Source: Agapetus fuscipes (Eukaryota; Arthropoda; Insecta; Trichoptera; Glossosomatidae). From it: a DNA stretch of 64,000 bases. Below are positions 11,014-23,000 of this stretch, piece after piece. Position 1 is the first letter of the stretch. Every line of letters starts with the position of its first letter. The stretch lies in NCBI GenBank assembly GCA_951799405.1, contig OX637350.1, positions 1,597,852-1,661,851 of the forward strand, given 5' to 3'. Position numbers and translations under genes: made by a program. The notes beneath the pieces are model-generated. The model saw only the letters and a program-made list of their open reading frames with translations, searched no databases and was not told the DNA's origin.

Positions 11014-14000
11014 GGGTCTGCGCCAAGGTTGCAGTTGATCCCACCATGTGTTCAATGCAAGGGCAAGAGGTGCTAGATGTGCGCACACATTCAGAACAGC
11101 AATCTGAAGACTCCAACAAAAGGGATCCGGATGATTTCTGGCACATGCTTTGGTCGGTGCCCTGAAACGATTTCCAAATTTGATGAAGAAGCAAATAACA
11201 ACTACAGACTACAGGTTCTCAATGTGATGGATAACGAATTGCTTACATCCATGAGGTGATCTTTGTTGTGTCCTGCGTTGAGATGGTGATGATGAGAATT
11301 CGCAGTGTAATTGTGGAACTCCAGCATGTTTCCTGATGCGAATCTCAGTTTCTTTGGGGATTCTAAACTGGAGCATCTGAAAACCAAAGTAGACCTCATG
11401 ACTCTCATGTATTTTTGACTCCGTGAGATACATTTGGGCATGTTGAAAGAATGGATGATGATGACTTACGAAGTGTGTATACAGAGGAAATTTGGAAGGG
11501 AAAAGAGGAAAGGGAAGACGGAGAAAAGTATGGCTGGATGCCTGGATCAGATTGGCGAAGTTGTGAAAGAATGGGATTTACAAAGCGAATTTGAAAGAAG
11601 GAAATATGTGAAAAAAGTGATGGATATAAATGAATTGAAAGATGTCCGTAAATTTGGGAAAAAATGTAGGCAAATCTGCAGTCTCTGGCCAACCTTATGG
11701 GAATCCTTATGGGAATGGCAATAGAGTTACAGAAGATGTTCTGCTATGGAATGGCTAGCCTGCGTGTCCAATTAAGTGGTTGATGGAAGACTGACACCCT
11801 TACCTGTCATGAAAACAGGTTGTAACGGTTTCCTTTCAGGAGTAAGGAGTAAAAAGACGATCACATGCATGTGCAAATTTACTTTTCTTATAACTGCAAA
11901 TATCCTCGTTTGCCGTTATTGTTTTGTGCATCCATGCATCCTATCCATGCAAACGCTTAAAGTTATTTGGAAATTGGAAGCCTTTTCATGCGTTTATAAC
12001 CCAGTGAGTTTGGCACCATGAAATGCTTCCACTGAGAAGTTGGCTCATGGACAGGTGCATTGTCCTCCTTCCCTTCATGGTCACAAAGCACTATGTAAGA
12101 AATGCAATCTAGAATCAAGCTCATCCTTATCAACTTCCCTAAATCACCACTTTGTCCTCCGTCTGAAATGTTTTATATTCACATGAGATCCACTTTGATG
12201 GCTAACATGTGGAATTACAGAGGCATTCGGTAAGATGGTCTGGTAGAGCCATTCCATGTCTGCTATTGGGAGCTATGGAGACCGGAGCATTCTGACGTCA
12301 GTTCACAAATAAGCCAACTTGCGTTGTTCCTATTTACCTGAGAAGCGGACTCTTGGAGAGGTGCTTGTTCTTGAGGGAGCTCCTGGGCTGCGTGGGCTGC
12401 TGAGACCTCCTGCCCGCCGCCCTGCCCACCGCCTGCCCCTCCAGCCAGAAGGTCGTCTGGTCGTGCTTCCCTTTCATGGTCACCATGTATTACATGCGTT
12501 GTTCCTATTTACCTGAGAAGCGGACTCTTAGAGAGGTGCTTGTTCTTGAGGGAGCTCCTGGGCTGCGTGGGCTGCTGAGACCTCCTGCCCGCAGCCCTGG
12601 CCGCCGCCTCGCCCTCCAGCCAGAAGGTCATCTGGTCGTGCTTCCCCTTCATGGCCACCATGCCCCGCTCCCCGCACACGTACCCGCCCAGCCGGTCCAG
12701 GAGCAGCTTGCACTCCTTGCTGCAGTGGATCTTCAGGGCTGTAACAATCATTCAAGCATCAATCATCAGAGATTCCTTTCCTGATTTTCTGAGGAATTTT
12801 GTTCAGAAAAATCCACAAACTAAAAAAGAAACGATTCTATATCGACAGTTAAAAGGCAGTATTAGCAACATTTTGGTCAAAAATGAGTTATGAATGCTAT
12901 CCTACTTGAAATTTTCCGCTCTTTCTAATGCACTAACTCATATAGCTCTATGATGATTTTTGTGTTGTTTATGCCCAAGCAAACAACTGCGTTTTCGAAG
13001 TATGGTTTTTGTGAAACCGACAAGATTTTGTCCTTTTTTTTGTCCTAAAGGCGCTCGTGACATAAAAAAAATCGTAAAACATCGTAAACCCACATTGATA
13101 GGAATGCCAATAAATGCCTTTATTTTTTCAATTTTAAAGCTGTTTTGATTTTAACGATATGATAAAAAATAAAATAAAAAGTTATGCCTTTTTTCTGCAA
13201 TCTCAAACTTTAAACTGCTCTCCTGAACAATTATTGCCCTACTGCCTTTTAACCGTCGATATGAAGTTTAGACGTTTGATCCAAATTTCATTATACTCAG
13301 TAAAAATAGGTGATAGTTGTTTTTTTTTATTAATTATGGAACTATAACGCTGCGTATGGTTCTCTCCAAGTGCCGATAATAAACAGAAGAATGTGATGAG
13401 TTGGATCCAGAACATTCTCGTGGAATTGAGAGATTTTCACGACTTCAATTACGATTGCAATGGCGTCGCGAAGTGCACTGAAATCTATTTTTATCAACAG
13501 AGCAAGCAATAAACGGAGCATTATTGGAAAAAATATATGAAATGCGAGGTGACAGGCTAGAACGGCAGCGTGGCAAAAAGACACATGACACAGCGACACA
13601 AATGACAGAACAACATTTGACAGAACATCACATGACAGAACATCACTATGAAAAAACAACACAAGTACAAAACATCACATACGATAAATGGCACGTGAAA
13701 AAACATCACATCACAAAACATCACAAACAACACGCCATATGCAACTCCTTCGGGGATAGCGCGGTAAGAAGTTGTTCTGTAGACTTTTTTGTGTCCTCTA
13801 TAATAAAAAAATAAAACTCTGTGTTTTTTTAAGTTTTCATAATTTCTTAAGTTATTCTTTGTATGCAGCTTAGTTAGTTTTTTTAAATTTTATAGTGTTA
13901 ATCAAGGGCGTCATTTTTTTAATAAGCTCTACCAAATAATATATGCATGAGTTCCATTTTCTCACGTCAATTTTTTGTCATGATGTTTATGGTGTTTTCT

Positions 14001-17000
14001 GTTGTGTGATGTTTTGTGATGTTTTGTCATGTGAAGTTTTTTCATTGTGATGTACTTTCCTGTGATGTTTAATGTTTTATCATGTGATGTACTGTCATTG
14101 TGATGTTCTGTCATGTGTTCTTCTGTCATGTGTCGTTATGTCATGTACCGTTTCATCACTGTGTCGTTCTATCATGGAACCGAAATGCGAATTGGCATTT
14201 TAAAATGAAAAACAGTACCGTTCTTGGAGAAGTGAAATTTTTCGTTTGAATGGTTTAAAAATGCGCCTAAATGCAGGCAATATTGCATTCTATAATATTA
14301 TATTTTCAACTTACGAAGTCCTGTAGATTCCATACGACTGGCTGTATTAACGGTGTCGCCGAACAAGCAGTATCTTGGCATTTTCAGTCCCACAACCCCT
14401 GCACAAACTGGTCCTAAAAGTAAAAAAAAAAAAAACAGAACATCATCATCATCATCTTGGCTCGACAGCCCTGGGTGGGTCTTGGCTGAATCCAGGATTA
14501 TCCTCCACTCTCGCCTGTCCATCGAATTTGCTCTTCAGCTACGTATGTCTGCTTTGACTGCATCTGCGCTCACACAGTCCATTCATCGTAATTTTGTCCT
14601 TCCTGGGCTGGAAGTCTCATCACTACGGTAATTCTTACCTACCGAATATCGGTAATATTTGTATGAAGACTAATCAGCTGGTCACTTGCGGCCGTCTTGG
14701 ATTGACAGGTCTCATACGAATTTTACCGATATTCGGTAGGTAAGAATTACCGTGGTGATGAGACTTCCAGCCCTGGGGTGGAAGTTTCGACAACTGTCGC
14801 TAGCTGTCACCGTACCTTTTTGAAGATAAGACGGAATGAAACATGGTGGTGACTGAACAGCTGATCGTTGTTCCAGATAAAGGGTATCATCCGTTGATAC
14901 GCCGCCATATTTTATTTCGTCCTGTTTTCAAATAAATACTGTTATGTAAATATAAATATTGAAATAAGTATGGGTAGTTATAGTGTTATGTAAATATAAA
15001 TATTGAAATAAGTATGGATAGTTATAGTTATAAGAATTCTCTAGGCTAAGTAGGTATTTGTTATAATTATAGGAATACTGTGTTACATTTGTAGGTAGGA
15101 TTTTGGTTGTATCTCTAGGTAGTACGTGAAGCGTCGAGAAGTAATAATTACTCTGGAACCGTCTGGCGACTTTAGTTCTGGATCATACTGCTCTGAAGAG
15201 TATAAAGGTGCGAATGGCCTGCAGAGCGGGCCAGTATCATAGAGACTTACAAACACATCGAAGTCATCTGATCAGTGAACCAAAACCAAGTGGAATAATC
15301 GAGAAAGTAGTGTGAAAATAAATTTTGTAACTGTGTAAAATAAATAACTATTGAAGAAGACCTGTGTATTTTTAATTTGAAGACAATTGAACCCTAATTT
15401 CGTAACAATTGGCGTCAGGTGCGGAATTGTCAAGAAAAATTAAGATCTTCTGTCTAAAAATAAATAAAATAAATTAAATAGTGTTAAAATGAACTTTATT
15501 CAAATTGAACTTTGTGTGAACTGACTTTTGTGAAAACAAGTGTTTAAATAAATTTTTGTTAAAAGAAAAGACGCAAAAGCAAGTTGCTTATAAATTCTGG
15601 AACGTCATATGGAACATAATTCTGGACATAACATAATGACTATTTTACCGCATTGAGAAAGTCATCAAATTGGACCATAGTTTTTTATTATTGTGTGTGA
15701 TTAAAAAAATAAAATAAATAAATAAAAATCTTGAAAAAAAAAAATATTACAAAAGAACGTTCCAGATTCATCGTAAAAAAGTTTTTGAATAACTGTGCTT
15801 CGTTTACAAGTGTGTGAATGTACATTAAGTACCTACCTGTGTGTTGGAGAGACTTGAGACGAAATAAATAATTATGTACTATCAGACATTATTATGTTAA
15901 AAATATTGGTGATTTAAAAATAAATATTAAAAGACAGTACCTACCAATCAGTGTAATCAGATAAATTATTATTTTGCTAAAGTACGTATTCAAAACAGCT
16001 ATATATATAAAACTCAAAACTTGTATTAAATAAATTTAAAAATATTTTCGTTTTGAAGTAAATTTAAAAAAAAATGGCAACCAAAGTGAACGTCAAGGAC
16101 CTCAAAGTCACAGAGCTTAAAAATGAGCTTCTGGAGAGGGACCTGGAGACCTCAGGAGGAAAGGCGGCCTTACAAGCACGCCTCATAGAGGCCTTGGAAC
16201 AGTCAGGCGAAGACCCGGCATATTTTGTCATGGCGTCTGGAGGGGACCGCGCCTTGGACGAGCTAAATATCAGCATCACAAAGTCCATGAAGGAGGAGCT
16301 AACACACAATGCCAAGACCCTGGAGGAGAAGATGGCTGACAACGCCAAGACCCTGGAGGAGAAGATGGCTGACAATGCCAAGACCCTGGAGGAGAAGATG
16401 GCTGACAACGCCAAGACTATGAAGGAGGACCTGGCAACCATGGAGGAGAAGATGACCAGCAACCTGACCGGGCTAGAGGAGAAGATGACTGGGCTGGAGG
16501 AGAAGATGACCAGCAACCTGACCGTGCTGGAGAAGAAAGTGGCAGAAAGCTCGCGAGCAATGTCAGAGATTGAGGCCCGTGTGGCAAGCCTGGAGGACCG
16601 TCTGCGTGCCGAGCTGGCTGACAAGTGCCAGATGGAGTCCACCAGAATCTCCCCCAAAGGCGGCCTTCACGACGAGACCGACCAGGGATGCTCAACTCCA
16701 ACCAGGGTCACAAGAGGGGATGATGACCCTTCCCTAGCAAAGCACAACCTCCCAACCTTCGACGGGAAGACGTCGTGGGAGGAATACTTGACCCTCTTTG
16801 AGACGGCTGCCATGATGGGAGCCTGGAGCCAGCAGAAGAAGGCTTCGGTTCTCAGCCTGTCGCTCCGAGGAGACGCTCTCAGGGTTCTGCAGGCCATACC
16901 CCTGGACAACCGTGGTGACTTTGGGCAGCTGAAGCAGCGCTTGGATATGCGCTATGGCCACAAGTGCCTGGAGCAGCTGTACAAGTCGCAGCTGAACACA

Positions 17001-20000
17001 AGGGTGCAGAAGCCCAACGAGAGCCTCCAGGAGTTTGAAATGGACATCGCCCGCCTGGTACGAGACGCTTACCCGACAGCCTCCGACGACATCTGTGAGA
17101 GCTTGGCAGTGGACAAGTTCCTAAATGGATTGCGGGAATGGGAGACGCAACAAGCCGTAAAACTGGCCCATCCCAAGGCTTTGAACGAGGCGCTCAGCCA
17201 AGCTCTCGAGTTTGAGGCTGTCAAACAGTCCATCAGGGGCCACGCCAGGGTTCGTGCAGTCGAGGCAGAGGAGGTCAAGCTACCTACAACCGAGGAGCTA
17301 ATTGAAAAAGTGCTGGAACGTCTGAGACCTCGAAGACGAGACCCACGCTGCTGGAACTGCGGACAGCTGGGCCACCTTAGCACCAAGTGTCCCAAGCCTC
17401 AGAAACCCAGAAAACAGGCTGCGGAAAACTAGAAAGGGTTAATGGGAAGGGGCAACCGTTGACCCACGCTGGAGAGGCCCTAAAATCTGCTGCTACTGTC
17501 GCAACCGTGAGAGGAAAAGCCAGCAGCATTTTTATCAATGGCATAATAGATGGAGTAACTCGTGAACTACTGGTGGACACGGGAGCAACCAGGACAATTC
17601 TGAGACGCGACATAGTGGCACGAGGTAAGCAGATTGCACCAACAAAGTGGTCTCTGCACACCGCCACGGGAGAGTCAGCACAGGTGTATGGGGAGACGAT
17701 TGCCACCTTCCAAATTGGCAGCACCACTTTTGATCATCGGACGTTGGTGGCCAACATTGAAGAAGACGTTATATTGGGAATGGACATACTGGACAGATTT
17801 GGGTGCAGTTTAAATTTAAAGAAAGGGTCCATTAAAATTGGAAATGAAGAAGTCATCCTGCAAAGACGGAAAGAACTGGCTGCACGTGTTATCCTAGCCA
17901 AGAATACCGAAGTGAAGGGGCGATCCGAGATGATAGTGAGTGCCCGCCTGGATTCCAGTAGTACAAATGACCAAATCTGTATGATAGAACCGGAGAACAT
18001 GGACAATGGTAACAAAGGAGTCATGGTGGCAAGAACAGTGATTCGCGCAAAGGAGACCATTCCTGTCAAGATCATGAATGTGAACAGCTACCCAGTTAAA
18101 ATGAATGAAGGTTTTGTTTTGGGCAGATGTGAGAGGATAACTTCCATTGTGCAACAGATGACAAACATGTCATGCGAAGGAAACAAATTGTCAACACAAT
18201 TGGAAGCCCTGGTCCACGACGCTTCCCAAGGTCTAACCGAGGAAAACAAACGGAGAGTGAGGAGTTTGATCTGCCGCTACCAGAACATTTTCGAGGACTC
18301 TAATGGCCGTCTGGGAAGAACCAAGGTAGTGCGACATAGCATAGACACCGGAGAAGCGAGACCAATAAAACAGGCTCCAAGAAGACTACCCTTTGCAAAG
18401 CGGGAAGAAGCTGACAAGATCATCAAAGACATGAGCAAGGATGGCATCATAGAACCATCAAGTAGCCCTTGGACATCCCCGGTGGTACTGGTGAAAAAGA
18501 AGGATGGTACCACGAGATTTTGTGTGGACTACAGACTGCTCAACGATGTTACGAAAAAGGATAGTTACCCTCTGCCAAGGATTGACGACACCTTGGACAC
18601 ATTGGCAGGATGCACCATTTTTTCCACATTGGACCTGAAAAGTGGCTACTGGCAAGTTGAATTGGATGCCAAAGATAAGGAGAAAACTGCATTCTCGACT
18701 GGATCTGGACTTTGGCAGTTCACCGTGATGCCATTTGGCTTATGCAATGCCCCCGCCACGTTTGAAAGGCTGATGGAGAATGTGCTGCGAGGACTATCAT
18801 GGGAAACCTGCCTGGTATACTTGGATGACATAATCATCCTGGGAAAGGACTTCAACCATCAGTTGAGAAATCTGGAGCAAGTTTTCGGGCGACTACAAGA
18901 CGCTGGACTGAAGCTCAACCCGAAAAAGTGTAACCTGTTCAAGAAACAAGTAAATTACCTGGGACACATAGTTTCTCAACGTGGAGTTGAAGTTGACCCT
19001 GCCAAAATCAAGGCAGTAAGAGACTGGCCCGTGCTGAAGGACAAACATGAAACTAGGAGTTTCCTGGGGCTGTGCACTTATTACAGGAGGTTTGTGCCAA
19101 GATTTGCGGACATTGCAAAACCGCTCACCAAGCTTACGGAAGAAAACACTCGCTTCCATTGGAGTGATTCCTGCGCACAAGCATTTGAAGAGCTTAAGGG
19201 AAGATTAACAAGTGCCCCCATCTTGAGCTACCCACGAAAAGATGGAAAGTTCATCCTGGATACCGACGCTAGTAATGTGGGGATAGGAGGCGTCCTTTCC
19301 CAAATACAGGATGGGCATGAGACTGTTCTGGGTTACTTCAGTAAAGTGCTTTCCAAGCCAGAACGAAATTATTGCGTGACCAGACGAGAGCTTCTTGCCG
19401 TGATAAAATCAGTGGAACACTTCCGCAAATACTTGTACGGGAGAAAATTCACACTACGGACTGATCATGCTGCACTGGTTTGGCTTCTGAAATTCAAAAA
19501 CCCAGAAGGGCAAGTGGCTAGATGGATTGAAAGGCTCCAGGAGTATGATTATGACTCCGAACATAGACCTGGCACGCTTCATCGAAATGCGGATGCATTA
19601 TCCAGACGACCATGCGCCAGTGACTGCAAACATTGCAGCAAGATGGAGGACAAGGTAGCAATTGTCCAAAGGACGACCACCGAAGATGAGGACTGGCAAG
19701 ATGAAAAATTGGCGCAAGACCAACTGAATGATCCGGACTTGAAGTATGTGATGGAATGGGCGCGAGAAGGAGAAAGGCCAACCTGGGAAAAACTCGCCCC
19801 CTTATCACCAACTGTCAAGGCTTATTGGGCTCAATGGGGATCCATAGTGATAGAAGGAGGGTTTCTGAAACGAAAGATCGAGAAGGAAGACGGCACACTT
19901 AGAAGAAAGCAAACCCTCGTTCCGAGGAGCCGAGTACCGGAAATCCTTGGACTGCTGCATGGAGGAACTTCTGGAGGACATCTAGGCGTTAAGAAGACGC

Positions 20001-23000
20001 TGGAGAAAGTGAAAGAGTGATTTTACTGGATCAACTGCAGCGAAGACGTCAAAGATTGGTGTCGAAAATGTGTAACCTGTGCAACGGCCAATGGACCGCA
20101 AAGGAAAAGGCGAGCACCAATGCGTCAGTACAATGTTGGCAGCCCCTTTGAAAGAATTGCCATCGACATAGCTGGCCCATTTCCTACAACTGAGAAGGGT
20201 AACAAGTACATCATGGTGGTGATGGATTACTTCAGCAAGTGGGTGGAAGCTTACTCAATCCCTAACCAAGAGGCCGTAACCGTGACTGAAGTTCTAGTTA
20301 CCGAATTTATCAGCAGGTTTGGCGTACCCCTGGAATTACATTCTGATCAGGGAAGGAACTTTGAAGCTGCTATCTTCCAGCAAATGTGTGAGCGGCTAGG
20401 GATCTACAAGACCAGGACCACTGCGCTACATCCACAGTCTGATGGAATGGTGGAAAGGATGAACCGTACCGTGGGGAGGTACTTAGCCAAAGTAGTGTCC
20501 AGCCATCAGCGGGACTGGGACCGACATCTGCCTTTGTTCTTATTGGCTTACCGGTCGGCTGTTCAGGAAACGACGAAGAAGACTCCCAGCAGCATACTGT
20601 TTGGGCGAGAAATGCGACTTCCTTGTGATCTCAAATTTGGCTGCAAACCAGGTGAAGACCTAGCCGGAGAAGACTATGTGACAGACCTTCGCAGGAGGCT
20701 GGATGACATCCATGATCAGGTCCGCATGAACATCGGGGAAGCCAGCGATCAAATGAAGGAGCGCTATGACACCAGAGCTGACAGCATGGGGTACAAAGCT
20801 GGTGACTGGGTGTGGCTTTTTGACCCCAAGAGGCGCCAAGGATACTGTCCGAAACTTCAGCGTTCCTGGGACGGGCCGTACGAGATCTTGGAGCGCATCA
20901 ACGATGTGGTCTACCGCATAAAAAAGAGACCAAACGGAAAACCAAGGGTCGTGCACTACAATCGCCTCTCACCATACCTAGGCGATAATGATGACCAACC
21001 AGCCCAAAAAGTACGACAGTGCGTCGCATCCGAAAGATCACTAGCCTTTGAGACGTTTTGGGAGAACGCGAAGGCAGGGCAGAAGTTTCGCCATGGAGTG
21101 ACCACAGAAGTCCACAAGGACTTATTTGAGGTCACTAGGGACCACACACTGGCATGCAGTGTACCGGAAGATCTAGATATGTCTAGAGGAATTGCACGGG
21201 TCTTCCGATACAAATTCGGAGAACCGCAACCCTCGAGCAGCCCGCAAGGAAGAGCTCTGAGACTACCGAAGGGGCGTCAACAAGCATACTGCCTGGTTGT
21301 CCCGGATTCCAGCAACCTGGAAGAGGACTACAAGGCATTGTGGGACGGCCTTGTTGAGCTGCGTGACTACATGTTGGAGGATCAGCAGGCGCGTCTGGCA
21401 ATACCGAAGATGGGTGGCGGCCGCGCTAATCGAGACTGGCGGATAATCCGGAGTATGATTGAAGCAGTGTTCTCGGGAGTCGGCATCAGCGTCATGGTGT
21501 GCTGCGAGCAAGCGCAGCCGAGAACCAGTGGGGAGAAATCCGTGGACTGCCACTTCTTCCTGACCACAGGGTGTCGACGTGGATCAGCATGCCCCTACCT
21601 ACACAGAGTCAAGACTGTTCCGGGACGAAACAGTCTAGGTGGGGGGTAGTGTTATGTAAATATAAATATTGAAATAAGTATGGGTAGTTATAGTGTTATG
21701 TAAATATAAATATTGAAATAAGTATGGATAGTTATAGTTATAAGAATTCTCTAGGCTAAGTAGGTATTTGTTATAATTATAGGAATACTGTGTTACATTT
21801 GTAGGTAGGATTTTGGTTGTATCTCTAGGTAGTACGTGAAGCGTCGAGAAGTAATAATTACTCTGGAACCGTCTGGCGACTTTAGTTCTGGATCATACTG
21901 CTCTGAAGAGTATAAAGGTGCGAATGGCCTGCAGAGCGGGCCAGTATCATAGAGACTTACAAACACATCGAAGTCATCTGATCAGTGAACCAAAACCAAG
22001 TGGAATAATCGAGAAAGTAGTGTGAAAATAAATTTTGTAACTGTGTAAAATAAATAACTATTGAAGAAGACCTGTGTATTTTTAATTTGAAGACAATTGA
22101 ACCCTAATTTCGTAACAATACAATAAAATCGACTGACGGCCATCGACACTTACAAACCTGGGCTCCTTTGACCTTTTGGTGTTTGAAAGTGCTTAATAGG
22201 GTTATAGTTGTCCATTCTACTTTTGTCACCACAAATCCCATCGGGCTCTGTAGATACAAAAGGGCATACAGTCTCTCCTTGGTCGTTTGAAATTTGAGAC
22301 TGGACTTGGATGAAAGACGTGGTTCATGAGTTATTCTGGACAGTCTTTGGGGTGATTGGAGGTCCTTGCAGGACACTCACCGAAGGAGATGGGAATAATT
22401 GGTACCTGAATGGATCCCTATGCGAAGTCTGAGTTGCTCCAGAGGACGATGTCTAATCCTGAACCTCCTCACGGCCGCCAGGAGATGGAGGGACATGGAG
22501 GCGATCTCTGCAGCATGCTGGTCACCATTCCGAATAGGCAAACCACTGACCTGGAAATATTGGATACACTTTGTGAGAGATAACCTATTCCCAATCTACT
22601 TTCCTACAAGTTGCTTAACATGAAGCTGAACACCACTCCAACAAGTGCTATAGACTTCTAGATTCTCTGAAATCTTCCAGATTTTCTGAGTCTTCCAAGG
22701 AAGATTCCGTTAAAGAATCATCAAATAAGTTATGGCCCTTTTGTTCCTTCACTAATAGGTTGGCCAATGCCACCCCAATTTCAGGGAAAGGCGGTAGAAG
22801 TTGCAAAGTTTATGTTCATGTGAGGTTTGGTTTATTTTGTATGTACATATGCTGCTGCATGTGCTGCAGCACGTGTAAGTGCAAACTTACATACGCCAGC
22901 TTGTGGACATGAGTTAAATATTAAATATTATAACTTCTTAGGTTGCTAAAATGAAAGAATCTTCCTTGCGATGCTTAGGAAAACGTAATAGAGTCAACCC

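Larger units (their letters stand above)
14940..22117 (+). mobile_element. Full-length Gypsy-type LTR retrotransposon with macrodomain
   Basis: The two 468-bp LTRs (14940-15407 and 21650-22117) begin TGTTATG, end GTAACA and look identical on reading. A 4-bp ATAC lies on both sides (14936-14939 and 22118-22121). Order inside is leader, gag, protease, RT, RNase H, integrase, macrodomain, CCCH finger, polypurine tract (ggtgggggg), LTR. The pol order places it in the Gypsy/Ty3 (Metaviridae) type. It sits in a cyclase intron, in the opposite orientation, and is inserted into an M2 MITE whose halves lie on either side. One in-frame TGA interrupts pol. Confidence 0.96.

Noticed and set aside
10626..11165. 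Plus-strand frame of 179 aa
   Set aside because: It has no family resemblance and lies opposite the longer, tail-like minus-strand frame.
12319..12784. Plus-strand frames with repeated [22 protein letters not shown]
   Set aside because: They are the antisense of the cyclase C-terminal exon and its partial copy.
16064..17727. Minus-strand frames across the Gypsy gag and pol
   Set aside because: They are shadows of the clearly conserved plus-strand Gag and Pol frames.
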